The notes: a model not told the origin generated them from the letters alone. A DNA stretch of 49,980 nt from Candidatus Contendibacter sp. (GCA_029624765.1 JARSSO010000050.1:1-49980), one strand, 5' to 3'; shown: positions 7,912 through 16,469, counted from the first letter of the stretch. Program-made: numbers and translations.

Positions 7912-8139
7912 TCAATACCCCTTGAGAATCACCTGCGGCGAACCGTCTTTCTTCGAGTACGCCCGCGCACCTGCGGCGTCCCACGCCCAGGCCACCGTTT
8001 CATACGCCACCAGGACCTGGTCCAGTCGGGCCAGCACCGGCGCGAGGGCTTCGGTCTCCTCGCCGGCGGGCGTAGGTGATGGATGGTGAATAAGCCGCCA
8101 CTTTTCGAGTGGCGGCGGGAGCAACGCTACGGCTGGCAT
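7912..8139 (-). CDS. Small hypothetical protein overlapping the pilin-fusion gene
   Basis: A 75-residue protein with no family recognised. The body is helical (ALAPVLARLDQVLVAYETVAWAWDAA). The only ATG lies 13 bp inside the upstream gene and lacks a good Shine-Dalgarno, so translation would rely on coupling. It could instead be a fragment of a longer ancestral gene. It is kept because its composition is protein-like and its place at the end of the transcript is consistent. Confidence 0.45.
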   Translation of the reverse strand: MPAVALLPPPLEKWRLIHHPSPTPAGEETEALAPVLARLDQVLVAYETVAWAWDAAGARAYSKKDGSPQVILKGY

Positions 8140-9038
8140 TGCGCGGGGAGATAGAGGTTATCCACGTCAGTGATATTCGGGGCGCTCACCCGCGTCGATG
8201 AAGGCTCAGGCCCATTGCCACAACGCCATGTTATGGTAGCCCCGTCCGAATAGAGCGTCAGCGAAAGCACCCGACCCGCGATCTGCGCATTCGCCCCATT
8301 GCCGTAGAGAATATCGATTCGGCCGTTAACGATCTCCACCGACTGCACATACGGGCCGGAGATAGTGTCCTCCAAACCGACGGCTGCCCGATTCGCAGGC
8401 ACGGTGCCCTGATCTAAAAAATACTCCGTCACCACCGTTTGCACTGGCGTGGCCAGGGCGAGGCCCGTGTTGACCTCGGCGCGGATCGCCGCGCTCTGCG
8501 AGACCGGCATGGTGCTCGCTGTCAGGTGGCCGCGGACCGGCCACCCAAAGTGGAGACTGGTTTTGCCCTCGGTGAGGACCGCGCCCATTTGCAGGTCGGC
8601 GACCCAGGCGGTGTCAGGACGGTCCACGTTCGTGGTGACCGACCAGTAGGGGGCCGCCTGCACCCCCACGAACGGCGTGGACCCCAATCCGCCCAGAGGT
8701 CCGAGCGTGGCCCGCCACTCGGCGTCCGTGGGCAACCGCCAATCCCCTTTGCTGGACCCGTCCCGCAGTCCACACCGTCTCTCCTGCAACGCGGCGGCCT
8801 GGGCGTTGGCGGCGGCATAGTCCCTGGCTTCCAGGCAATCGGCCCGTTTGAGCCAGATCAAGCCGGTGACGGTGTCGGTGACGGTGCCGTTGCGGCAATC
8901 GACATAGCGATTGCCGTTATCGAAGCACGGCGGGTCGGCGTTTGGAGGGGCGGCGAGCGCGCCCCGGCCCAGAACGACGCCCGCCAAGCAAGCAAGGGTG
9001 GCAACGAATCCGATCAGGTAATGAGGGTGATTGTTCAT
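8127..9038 (-). CDS. Secreted fusion of Lcl/DUF1566 domain and type IV pilin-like domain
   Basis: A 303-residue exported protein. A signal peptide (residues 1-29) ends near ALAAPPNA. Residues ~35-150 form an Lcl C-terminal/DUF1566 domain: VTDTVTGLIWLKRADC, then WRLPTDAEW and PYWSVTT. Residues ~165-303 resemble the globular part of type IVa pilin: AAIRAEVNTGLALATPVQTV, then GPYVQSVEI, ITWRCG and LPAQC, with the final two Cys able to form the pilin D-loop bridge. The hydrophobic pilin N-terminus and the prepilin cleavage site are absent. A GGAGG precedes the ATG at 9038. An adhesin or pilus-like decoy is possible. The architecture is unusual. Confidence 0.8.
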   Translation of the reverse strand: MNNHPHYLIGFVATLACLAGVVLGRGALAAPPNADPPCFDNGNRYVDCRNGTVTDTVTGLIWLKRADCLEARDYAAANAQAAALQERRCGLRDGSSKGDWRLPTDAEWRATLGPLGGLGSTPFVGVQAAPYWSVTTNVDRPDTAWVADLQMGAVLTEGKTSLHFGWPVRGHLTASTMPVSQSAAIRAEVNTGLALATPVQTVVTEYFLDQGTVPANRAAVGLEDTISGPYVQSVEIVNGRIDILYGNGANAQIAGRVLSLTLYSDGATITWRCGNGPEPSSTRVSAPNITDVDNLYLPAQCQP

Positions 9039-9276
9039 ACCGAGTCCTCCACGGCAGCAATCAGGATGGCGCGACTTCGGAAGGCGGTGTCGTCCGTTCC
9101 CCACGGGAAGATGCGGACAGAAACGCTGCGCGTCGACTGTCGCCTCAATAGGCAACAACCACAATAATGGTAGGATTTCACGGGAATGCAAGGGCGGGAC
9201 TTGAAGCGGGGTGACGAGGCTGTGTCAAACCGGCCCGCGCGATTAGGCGGCGCCCAGCGGCAGGCCAGGTCAAGCG

Positions 9277-9438
9277 ATGGCGGGCGGGTTTTGGCTGGCC
9301 AATCCCACCGTGCAAGTGGTTGAAAAGAAGCCCAAGCTCGACGTGGCGGCTTCGCCTGTCCCGGAACCGCAAGGGCCGGAACCGCCCACCTCCCCGGCAC
9401 CGGGCTATCTTCCGATGACGCGAAAGCGGCGGGTCTGA
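9277..9438 (+). CDS. Possible 53-residue fragment, Pro-rich
   Basis: An ATG frame of 54 codons including the stop, reading MAGGFWLANPTVQVVEKKPK and then a Pro-rich tail ending in TRKRRV. It has no Shine-Dalgarno and looks like the C-terminal remnant of a longer membrane protein. An in-frame stop lies about 30 bases upstream, so it cannot extend. It is reported only as a possible relic. Confidence 0.25.
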   Translation: MAGGFWLANPTVQVVEKKPKLDVAASPVPEPQGPEPPTSPAPGYLPMTRKRRV

Positions 9439-9473
9439 AAAAACGGGCAGGCTCTCCGTGGGATGGCCTGCCC
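9438..9473 (-). terminator. Rho-independent terminator for the leftward transcript
   Basis: GGGCAGGC (9445-9452) pairs perfectly with GCCTGCCC (9466-9473). On the minus strand the stem is followed by GTTTTTT. It lies 125 bp after the stop of the secreted protein encoded at 9599-10090 and should end that transcript before the pilin-fusion gene. Confidence 0.75.
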
Positions 9474-9522
9474 TAAGGTGCATAGGGTGCTCTGGCCTGT
9501 TCGCCCAGAGACCTAACCCTAG

Positions 9523-9580
9523 CCCCGCGCGAGCGGGATTACCAGACCTCAAGGCCGATAGCCCGCTCGCCGGCGCGGGG
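9523..9580. repeat. GC-rich inverted repeat
   Basis: CCCCGCGC then GAGCGGG (9523-9537) pairs with CCCGCTC then GCGCGGGG (9562-9580), with a four-base bulge on the right arm and a 24-base loop. No T-run follows. It directly follows the gene at 9599-10090 in its direction of transcription, so it may protect that message's 3' end. Confidence 0.55.
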
Positions 9581-9598
9581 GCAATGAACGCGCCTTCC

Positions 9599-10090
9599 TC
9601 ACGGTTTACACAACGTGCCCAGATAGTCGCCGTTGGTGGCGCCTTCCTGCGCATCGAATTCGCCGCGCAAGCGAATTTGCCCCGACGCGCCGTCCATGCC
9701 GCCGGTCCCGCCCGTAAACGTAATCAACGACGCAAAGCCGCCCTGACCGCCCACGTCAATGCTGCCCGTATCCGTGCCGAACAACTGGTCGCCCTTCCTT
9801 GAAAAGATCGTGCTCGTTCCCGCGAAGAACTGGATCGTGGGTAAGCCGCCCAACGGCGCGGATGGCGTCTCCCCCGTCATGACGAACTGGTAGTTGCCTC
9901 GAATGCCGCCCCAGACGCGACCGGCGGTACAAAAGGCGGTGGATATTGCCGGGCAGTGTCCCTGGCCCGGCAGCACCACGACGGCCTCGAAATGGCCGAC
10001 GACCGGTTTGCACGGCGGGTCGGCGAGAACCGGGGGTATCGCCATCAGCAAAACACCCCACGCCACAATCGGTTGGAACCATCGAGTCAT
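9599..10090 (-). CDS. Secreted hypothetical protein
   Basis: A 163-residue exported protein. The signal peptide MTRWFQPIVAWGVLLMAIPPVLA is cut before DPPCK. The mature part is Gly/Thr-rich and probably beta-stranded (GNYQFVMTG, TIQFFAGTSTIF, FASLITFTGGTGGMDG), with four or five Cys that could form disulphides. No known family was recognised. The ATG at 10090 has GGAGG five bases upstream. The minus-strand terminator at 9438-9473 lies downstream. The mature N-terminus ADPPCK is like that of the neighbouring pilin-fusion protein (NADPPCFD), which suggests shared processing or ancestry. Confidence 0.7.
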   Translation of the reverse strand: MTRWFQPIVAWGVLLMAIPPVLADPPCKPVVGHFEAVVVLPGQGHCPAISTAFCTAGRVWGGIRGNYQFVMTGETPSAPLGGLPTIQFFAGTSTIFSRKGDQLFGTDTGSIDVGGQGGFASLITFTGGTGGMDGASGQIRLRGEFDAQEGATNGDYLGTLCKP

Positions 10091-10246
10091 ACACACCTCC
10101 TCACGCTGCTAAACCTTCTTACCTGTTCGATCGGGCCTGGACCGGTCGCAGGAGCACGATCGCCCTCTGGCCGGCATCCGGCCGCATGACGGGTTCCGGT
10201 CCCCTCGCCCGCCGGGGCGATACTCCCGCGAGCGACGCGGTAGGCC

Positions 10247-10459
10247 GTGGGAACACCCGTCTCCATCAAACATAGCGCAACCCGCGATCCAAAGACGGCT
10301 AAAACACATGGGCTGGGCCGCTACCCTTGGATCTACGCAGAGCGGTATTGCCGCGAAATGACGAGCTGCGAAGAGGCGAAGTTCTACCTCAATACCTGCG
10401 GCGTCCGCTCCCTGGATGGCAACCACGATGGCGTACCGTGTGAGAAGCTGTGCCACTAA
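10247..10459 (+). CDS. Excalibur calcium-binding domain protein, short
   Basis: A 70-residue protein whose C-terminal ~37 residues are an Excalibur domain: CREMTSCEEAKFYLNTCG followed by DGNHDGVPCEKLC, with the D-x-N-x-D-G-x-x-C-E calcium loop and paired Cys. It closely matches the C-terminus of the nuclease at 27184-28266 (SCEEAKFHLTQCG, DGDGVPC). The N-terminal ~33 residues are not recognisable. The start is a GTG with no strong Shine-Dalgarno, and a stop lies just upstream, so it may be the tail of a truncated nuclease gene. No signal peptide is visible. Confidence 0.6.
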   Translation: MGTPVSIKHSATRDPKTAKTHGLGRYPWIYAERYCREMTSCEEAKFYLNTCGVRSLDGNHDGVPCEKLCH

Positions 10460-10460
10460 C

Positions 10461-10754
10461 ATGACCCTGCCGCCGATCAATCGTTTGGTCTCGATCCTGT
10501 TGGCCGCGTGGGTGATCGCACGGTTCGCCTGGCGCTTCGGCCACGAGGCGGGGTTTGTCGCGCTCGCGGCCTGCGGGTTCTCGCTCAGTTTGATTTGGTT
10601 CGGTGAGTGGTGGGTGACCTACGTACTGCCCTTCGGCTGGTGGGGGCGACCCAAGCCCAGCGACTTGGATAGTCCCGCCTACGCCGCCGTCATCTTGCCG
10701 ATCTTGGGCTGGAGCTTGCTGCTGATCTTGGCGGTGTTGGGATTCTTCCCCTAG
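10461..10754 (+). CDS. Small integral membrane protein
   Basis: A 97-residue protein with three predicted membrane helices: LVSILLAAWVIARFAW (residues ~9-24), GFVALAACGFSLSLIWFG (~30-47) and YAAVILPILGWSLLLILAVLGFF (~74-96). No family is recognised. The ATG lies one base after the stop of the Excalibur gene, so the two are probably co-translated. The Trp-rich short loops are typical of small inner-membrane proteins. Confidence 0.65.
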   Translation: MTLPPINRLVSILLAAWVIARFAWRFGHEAGFVALAACGFSLSLIWFGEWWVTYVLPFGWWGRPKPSDLDSPAYAAVILPILGWSLLLILAVLGFFP

Positions 10755-10868
10755 AGCGGGCCGCCAGTCGCCGCCGCGAAGCCGCAATGCGATTTTGCGA
10801 GGGGCGTCTGGCGGGGCAACGGAAACGACGGCTAAACTAGAAAGGTCGCCTTCTTCGAAGGAACACCC

Positions 10869-11766
10869 GTGGCCGATCCCACGCTGCCCGAGACTTACAA
10901 CAAACTCCCCGACCCCCTCAAGCAAACGCTCGCCAAATCGCACCAGGAATACGTCAAGGGCTGGCCGGGCCGGCTGTTTGCCGAGTACATCAACGACCTC
11001 GATACGGGCGGCCATTTGGCGGTGATCCGCGACGTGTACGCCCGCTGCACGAAAGAACCCAAGCTGTGGCCGTTCATCCAGGCGATCATCGGTCCATGGA
11101 CCTACGCCGCGGGCCACAACATCTCGCAGGGTTTCAATTTCCTCTGCGACAAACCCGACGAGTTGCTCAAAGCCCTGCGGGGTTCGTCGTTCTTTCGCGA
11201 GCTGATCACCGGCGGCGCGGGCCTGCACGGGGTTCATTTAAAGTTGGCGAAAAATCCAACGATCCTACTTAACATATTGAATAATAAGGCGCTGAATTCT
11301 CGCATTTCATGAAGGTGAGGTGTTTTCGAGAATTAATTTCGAGAATTGGTTTTGAGAATCGTAACTACCTGATTCTGTGTTAACCATCTGAATATTAAAA
11401 TTATTCTCAAAATGGACCGTTATCGAGAATAGCCACCGCCATCGAGGATCGTTGGATTTTTCGCCAACTCTAAGCAAACCCCTGCACGTCTGCGTGGTCC
11501 GCCCCGCCTCGCGCCAGACCCACCACCATGACATCCACATCGACAAGTTCCAGACGGTTTGCAAGCGCAAAACGGACGGCTCCTGCGACTATCAGTATGG
11601 GAACACCAATTTCGTCAACCACATGAAAGATGTCGTGCCGTGGTTCCTCACGGACGTCGCGCCGAAGAAAATCGAAGAGGCGGCCAAGGCGGTCGGCAAG
11701 GCCGCCGGCGAAGCCCTGCGGGATTACGGCGAACGCGAAAGCAAGGGCCGCGGCCCGAAGTGGTAA
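10869..11766 (+). pseudogene. Hypothetical gene interrupted in frame by a 230-bp MITE
   Basis: Two coding parts belong to one gene. Part one (10869-11240, GTG start after GAAGG) ends at codon TTA. Part two resumes at AGC (11473) and runs to 11766. Removing 11241-11472 joins TTA to AGC in frame and gives one 221-residue protein. The reconstructed protein is helical at the N-terminus (PLKQTLAKSHQEYVKGW), has CVVRPASRQTHHHDIHIDKF in the middle, whose His cluster could bind metal, and a charged Ala/Lys tail. In the present allele the first part runs 24 codons into the element before a stop. Function unknown. Confidence 0.8.
11241..11470. mobile_element. MITE-like element with 25-bp perfect terminal inverted repeats
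   Basis: Bases 11242-11266 (starting AGTTGGCGAAAAATCC) are a perfect inverted copy of 11445-11469. The outermost base on each side differs. The element is flanked by TA on both sides (11239-11240 and 11471-11472), matching the TA duplication of IS630/Tc1-mariner transposons. It is 230 bp, AT-rich inside, and encodes no transposase, so it must move in trans. It contains several internal copies of GAGAAT in both orientations. It sits inside an otherwise intact gene, and no second copy was seen in this window. Confidence 0.85.
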
Positions 11767-11871
11767 CCCCGGCTGACCCTGCCCGGGCCGGCCCGAGTCA
11801 CCGCTGACGGATCGACCGCCAGCGGGCGTCCGGCTACCAGAAACTGGGGACAGGGCTAGGACTATTCAACA

Positions 11872-13995
11872 CTACCACCGCATTCCCCGAAATCCGCTGT
11901 CATAAGGGCTGAATGGACTCAGATCACCGATGCTGCTTTGCGCTTTAACCCAGTAATAGTAATCCCGATTGTAGGGCATGCCGGTGTCGACGTAGGTCGT
12001 GCCGGACACGTAAGCGCGGACACTCTTCTGCCCTGATGGCGACGAGGCGCGATAGAGAAGGTAACGTGTGGCGCCGGGTACAGATTGCCAACTCACGATG
12101 ATACCGAGCGGATAGCCGCCGCTGGCATCGATCCAGGCAGGCGCAGGAATAGACACCTCCGCCCGGTAACCGATGTCATACTCACTTAATTTGCTTTCTT
12201 GCCCCGTATTCACGACTGCGGTAACTCGGTAATAGTAGGGTACCGTCGGCACAGCCGTCGTATGTTCGAATTGAGTACCATCAGCGCTTCCGATCAAATT
12301 CCCGGTTTCATGGGCTGCGGTAGAGGCGTAGACGTTATAACGAACGGCTCCACTCACGGCCAGCCAGGTAATCAGCACTTTGTCACTGTACGTACCGTCG
12401 CTGGCAGCCACGTTGTTGGGTGAGTGGAGTATAGTTGCTTCGACCGGTGGTTCGCTGTAGCCACTGTTACCAGCAGCATTACGGGCGCTCACCCAATAGT
12501 AGTAGGAGTAGGTCTGACCGGATAAGGTGCTGAGGTCCTCATAACGGGGTGTGCCTGCGGTGAAGCCTATCCAGGTTTTTTCCTGATCCGGCGCGTAGGC
12601 CCGGTAGATATGGTAGGAAGTGGCTCCGTTTGTGGGATTCCAAGTTAACATTACTGCTCCGGGGGTAGTCCCATTGCTGGCCCCCATTCCGTCCGGCACA
12701 GCGGGAGGGGTTGATGGCGGTATTGTCCGCAATGCCTGATCAGCATCCAAACGTCCCCAACCATGGAAGGGATCACATCCCAAGGTATCTTCAGCCGCCA
12801 AATCGACCCGCTCGCGAGCGGAAAGCAAGATGATGTCGCGCAACTGTTCCCCCTTGTAACCCGGGTACACAGTGCGCAGTAGCCCGAGAACACCCGATAC
12901 CTGAGGCGCCGCAAAGGAGGTGCCTTCATCGCTGACATAAGGAGGATTATGCCGAAGCGTCGTGGTGGTGCTGAAAATATCCTGGCCCGGCGCCACCAGG
13001 TCCAGATGAGTGCCGTAACTGGATTTCTCCCAGCGTTGGTCGTTGGGTTTGGTCGCTCCCACCGCGATTGTTTCGTAATACGCCGCCGGATAGAGCGGCA
13101 CGGTATTACCCTCATTGCCCGAAGAGGCCACGATAATGGCACCGTTTTCCTGAGCGTCCCGAATGGCTTCCTGTAAGATCGCCGAGTAGTCGGGTCCTCC
13201 AGCGCTGATGTTAATGATATCGGCGCCGTACTCAACCGCATAAGCGATGGCCGAGATCAGCTTATCGTGGGGGATCAGTTTATCTGCAGAAACCCGGAGC
13301 GGCATGATCCTACAACCGGGACAGACTCCGGCAATACCGATACCATTATCAGTCTTCGCCGCGATAATCCCGGCGACCTGTGTTCCGTGACCGTCCTCGT
13401 CCTGAGGTAGGGAATCCTCCTCGACGAAGTCATAGCCCTCCACCAATTGCCCGCTCAGGTCGGGGTGGTTGGCATCGACCCCTGTATCGATTACCGCGAT
13501 CACTACATCCGAGCTTCCGGTTGTTGTAAGCCAAGCAGGAATGATATTGATGTCGGCTCCGCCGTTATTATCCAGATTCCATTGTCGATAGAAATCGGGA
13601 TCATTGGGCTGATGGATTCGCATCAGATACACGGGTTCGGCGTACTTCACTTGCGGGTCCGACCGCAAGGCCGAGATAGCCTGCTCTACTTCCGTCCCTG
13701 GCAGCAGATGGGCGACGAATGTCATTTCCTCGGGTAGGCTATCCATTTTTCTTGGCTTCCGAACGGATCGTTGCCGCAATTTCAGGTCGGTAAGCTGGTG
13801 AATGAAGGGATAATGATTGATCAAATAACTGCTTTTGTCTTCGTTGACAGAGGCAATTTGCGAGGTGGTTTGCCTTTGCAGCTTCACTATAATCCGATCG
13901 GTTGCATAGTCTGCGGCAGCCCATCCGGGAAGCAGCAAGAGGAACAGTACTGATAAACAGTATTGTAAAAAACAACCCATCTTTTTGGATGACAT
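11872..13995 (-). CDS. Secreted subtilisin-like serine protease (S8) with fibronectin-III-like repeats
   Basis: A 707-residue exported protease. A signal peptide (residues ~1-28) ends near WAAAD. An inhibitor-like propeptide follows (~30-125, DRIIVKLQ to VKYAEPVY). The S8 catalytic domain spans ~135-425 with Asp170 (AVIDTGVD), His203 (DGHGTQVAG), oxyanion Asn293 (SSGNEGN) and Ser360 (GTSFAAPQ), so all key residues are present. Residues ~435-700 hold three FN3-like repeats (VMLTWNPTNGATSYHIYRA and relatives). GAGGAG precedes the ATG. It probably acts outside the cell as a degradative or adhesive protease. No neighbour suggests a dedicated secretion system. Confidence 0.92.
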   Translation of the reverse strand: MSSKKMGCFLQYCLSVLFLLLLPGWAAADYATDRIIVKLQRQTTSQIASVNEDKSSYLINHYPFIHQLTDLKLRQRSVRKPRKMDSLPEEMTFVAHLLPGTEVEQAISALRSDPQVKYAEPVYLMRIHQPNDPDFYRQWNLDNNGGADINIIPAWLTTTGSSDVVIAVIDTGVDANHPDLSGQLVEGYDFVEEDSLPQDEDGHGTQVAGIIAAKTDNGIGIAGVCPGCRIMPLRVSADKLIPHDKLISAIAYAVEYGADIINISAGGPDYSAILQEAIRDAQENGAIIVASSGNEGNTVPLYPAAYYETIAVGATKPNDQRWEKSSYGTHLDLVAPGQDIFSTTTTLRHNPPYVSDEGTSFAAPQVSGVLGLLRTVYPGYKGEQLRDIILLSARERVDLAAEDTLGCDPFHGWGRLDADQALRTIPPSTPPAVPDGMGASNGTTPGAVMLTWNPTNGATSYHIYRAYAPDQEKTWIGFTAGTPRYEDLSTLSGQTYSYYYWVSARNAAGNSGYSEPPVEATILHSPNNVAASDGTYSDKVLITWLAVSGAVRYNVYASTAAHETGNLIGSADGTQFEHTTAVPTVPYYYRVTAVVNTGQESKLSEYDIGYRAEVSIPAPAWIDASGGYPLGIIVSWQSVPGATRYLLYRASSPSGQKSVRAYVSGTTYVDTGMPYNRDYYYWVKAQSSIGDLSPFSPYDSGFRGMRW

Positions 13996-14011
13996 CGCTA
14001 GTTCTCCTCAT

Positions 14012-14276
14012 TACGTAATTTGATTTCTAATGCCCTGTCACCGTTATTCCGATGGATATACACCCTCAACTCATTTGGATGCTTAGGGGTTAGGTCCGTC
14101 AAAATCTTACTGACAGAGCATCGATTGCCGGAACACCATCCTGCCTGTCCACCGCGCCACTGGCGTCGGTTTCCTGGTTGTAAAACGTTTTATCGGTCGC
14201 TTTTTTCACAAGCTCTATTGCCATCTGATAGTCTGAAAATCTCAACTTATTAATTTAAGATATAATTTTTTATCAA
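14012..14276. other. Interval between protease and transposase remnant
   Basis: No gene is supported. It should contain the promoter of the protease on the minus strand. The last ~40 bases before 14277 are AT-rich (AAGATATAATTTTTTATC) and may include one end of the broken insertion sequence, but no inverted repeat partner is left. Confidence 0.4.
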
Positions 14277-14735
14277 GTGGTAGTCCAGTGGCATGAGTTG
14301 GACACAGAGTTTCACGATCTGGAGTTGGGGGATGGGCGGCGGACCCACCGGTTGATCAAGTTGGTGGACGATTTGTCGGCCCAGCCGACCAGGAGCATCC
14401 CGCTAGCCTGCGGGGGTTGGACCGAGACCAAGCCGGCCTACCGATTGCTGGACAACCCGGCGGTGGACTGGCGCGAGATCCTGGACGTTCATACCACGCG
14501 GACCGTGGCGCGGATGGCCGGCCAGGCGGTGGTGTTGTGCATTCAGGACACGACGGAACTGGATTTCACCACGCAACCGGGGATTGTCGGCTGGAACGGC
14601 TCAGCTACGAGGCCCAGCACGGGCTGTACGTCCATCCGACCTTGGCGGTGACGCCGGCAGGGGTGGCGCTGGGGGTGATGGATGCTTGGAGGTGGGCGCA
14701 GAAGCCTAAGGATCAGCCCAACATGACCCAACCCC
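14277..14735 (+). pseudogene. IS4/Tn5-type transposase, truncated and frameshifted
   Basis: The frame at 14277 encodes ELGDGRRTHRLIKLVDDL, GGWTETKPAYRLLDN and VLCIQDTTELDF, the N-terminal DNA-binding part and the first catalytic Asp (QDTTELD) of an IS4-family Tn5-like transposase. Near 14595 the frame shifts, and the match continues as LSYEAQHGLYVHPTLAVTP and GVMDAW in the +2 frame until about KPKDQPN at ~14730, after which similarity stops. The rest of the catalytic core is gone, so the element is dead. The junction with the MoCo-carrier gene marks an old deletion or insertion boundary. Confidence 0.8.
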
Positions 14736-14849
14736 AACTCTCGTGCGAAGCGCCGAGCCTCTTTGGGTCGATCAAAGTTCGGAAAAGCGGCGGCAGGCGG
14801 GCAGAAACCGTGGCGGGTGGAATGGCGCGGTGGAGGGCGGCTTTCGCCG

Positions 14850-15305
14850 TCACCGTAACAGTACATCTAAACACCGATAGGCCGCCGCAGACACCCCTGG
14901 CCGTTTGCTCTCGCGCGGGCCGGCGACGTTCAGCACGGCGATGTGGTTGGCCGCCAGCCAGTCCCGGAACGTTGTCGGCTCGATCCCCGCTTCCAGCGCC
15001 ACCACCAGGCACGGCTTGCCGATCTGGCGGGCGTGGCTGGCGGTCAGCGCCGTTCCCCCGTCGAGTTTCCCCACGTTCAGAATCAGCGTGCCGTCCGAAT
15101 CCTCGACGTTGCGCCGGGTGCGGGCCTGGTAATTGCGCTCCGGCGTTTCCACCAGTGGGTAGCGGTCAGGGATAATGCCGTCCTCGGCTCGCCGGCCCTT
15201 CGGACACCAGCCGCCCACCGCCAGGCCCAGCGCCAGGGCGACATCCAGGGCCGCCCGGTCCACGCCGGTCTGGCCGCCGCTGATGATCTTCAGCATTACC
15301 GCCAT
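14850..15305 (-). CDS. Putative molybdenum-cofactor carrier-like protein
   Basis: A 151-residue Rossmann-type protein starting MAVMLKIISGGQTGVDRAALD, the signature of the MoCo-carrier family (relatives of SLOG/LOG nucleotide-binding proteins). Further conserved parts are GWCPKGRRAEDG, TRRNVEDSDGTLI and GKPCLVV, with full family length. Members bind molybdenum cofactor or a nucleotide and are common on accessory elements. The start may be the ATG at 15305 or 15296; a TTG at 15326 is less likely. It stands alone between a dead transposase and the DUF2235 gene. SLOG-type proteins also occur in defence systems, so the exact role is open. Confidence 0.8.
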   Translation of the reverse strand: MAVMLKIISGGQTGVDRAALDVALALGLAVGGWCPKGRRAEDGIIPDRYPLVETPERNYQARTRRNVEDSDGTLILNVGKLDGGTALTASHARQIGKPCLVVALEAGIEPTTFRDWLAANHIAVLNVAGPRESKRPGVSAAAYRCLDVLLR

Positions 15306-15332
15306 CCCCGTGGGATTCTCAATCAAGCGTGA

Positions 15333-16469
15333 TCAAGGCCGGTTGCTCGGGGTATAAAGGGCTGGATCTTCGCCCGGTTCATGTACTACCAGCCCCGCGC
15401 TCATTCGTGCCGCAACCGCTGGATGCTCGTGGATTCCCGTACCTTTGAATTCACGCAATTTGGTTTTGCCTACCCTATTGAACGGCCAATGCTGCCAAGG
15501 TTGGTGCGCGACGCCTCGCGGGTCAGGGGAGAAGGGTGTGTAAATCGGCTGCGAGAACTGGACGCCAGCCGTTTTTAACTGCTCAACCATCCATTCCAAG
15601 GCAACGTCTGACAAGCCACTTTCATGATTCGTGGTGGTGTAGCCGCCCCCCACATCAGCGTGAGCGCCGGGAAACAGTATCTGCTCGATGTGTGCCCTTG
15701 GTTCCCAAAGCGTTGGCGTGAAATCAACCCGCTGTTCGTCGAGGGCAACCGCATGGAATCCTTTTTCAACGGTGGAACTGAGCTTGGTATCCGTAAACCG
15801 GAAAGCATCCGTCCGCTCATCGCCGACATAGCTGGGAATTCCTAACGATCCAACCGTGTCCCAGACCGCTACTGCCTTGATTTTATGGACTTTCACCAAG
15901 TCGTTTTCTTTCAAGTGACGCCTCGACAAAAATGCAGGTAAATTGCTGACCACCTCAGCCAAACGAGCTACGCCCGCCTTCTTTCGATACTGATACCAAG
16001 CTTTTGCGCCCCACCGATAGGCTTCCTCTTTATCGTGGGTCAAGTGTTTGGCCAGCAAGCCTTGAGAAACGATCAATCCGGCCAGCGCACGGGCCGTATA
16101 AGCTCCACGGCTGAACCCAACCACCACGATACCATCACCCTCTACTCCATCCTTTCCGGGTTCATAGTTCCGCGAGATGAAGGTGTAGCCGCGCACAATT
16201 CGGGAGATGATCCCAGCGCCAAAAGTACCGCCCATCATTTTGATAATGGGATTGCGTGAATCACCGACCCCGTTGATGTATTTGGCAACTTGCCCCTGAT
16301 CGCTCTTTTCCTGTTCGTCCGCCTGACGAAGCGAGTCTGTGGACAGGGAACCGGCAAGCCCACAGAACAGCTTGTAGACATTGGTCGGGTCGGGTAGACC
16401 ATCCTTATCATCATCTTGGCCTGGGCCGTTCCAGGTTCCATCTGCACAAAAAATCACCATTTTGCTCAT
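15333..16469 (-). CDS. DUF2235 alpha/beta hydrolase (Tle1-like)
   Basis: A 378-residue DUF2235 protein. The N-terminus VIFCADGTWNG is the family hallmark. The nucleophile elbow GFSRGAYTARAL puts Ser120 in G-x-S-x-G. AVWDTVGSLG and the late FPGAHADVGGGY carry acidic and His residues expected in the triad. Family members include Tle1 phospholipase effectors of type VI secretion. No VgrG, PAAR or immunity gene is adjacent, so this copy may be an orphan effector or a housekeeping lipase-like enzyme. There is no signal peptide. AAGGAG precedes the ATG; an upstream in-frame start at 16502 is less likely. Confidence 0.85.
   Translation of the reverse strand: MSKMVIFCADGTWNGPGQDDDKDGLPDPTNVYKLFCGLAGSLSTDSLRQADEQEKSDQGQVAKYINGVGDSRNPIIKMMGGTFGAGIISRIVRGYTFISRNYEPGKDGVEGDGIVVVGFSRGAYTARALAGLIVSQGLLAKHLTHDKEEAYRWGAKAWYQYRKKAGVARLAEVVSNLPAFLSRRHLKENDLVKVHKIKAVAVWDTVGSLGIPSYVGDERTDAFRFTDTKLSSTVEKGFHAVALDEQRVDFTPTLWEPRAHIEQILFPGAHADVGGGYTTTNHESGLSDVALEWMVEQLKTAGVQFSQPIYTPFSPDPRGVAHQPWQHWPFNRVGKTKLREFKGTGIHEHPAVAARMSAGLVVHEPGEDPALYTPSNRP

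Larger units (their letters stand above)
9039..9598. other. Interval between two leftward secreted-protein genes
   Basis: No well-supported gene is present. It holds a weak 54-codon + frame (9277-9438), a minus-strand terminator (9438-9473) and a large GC-rich stem-loop (9523-9580). The promoter for the pilin-fusion gene should lie between 9039 and about 9170, where no clear -35/-10 pair stands out. Confidence 0.5.

Noticed and set aside
9512..9580. Possible attC starting at GACCTAAC
   Set aside because: The inverted repeat is real, but no right core is present and the genes around it are not cassette-like. It is listed only as a stem-loop.
10389..11237. 282-codon minus-strand frame
   Set aside because: It lies opposite the small membrane protein and the MITE-split gene, both of which have coherent protein features; the minus product lacks any.
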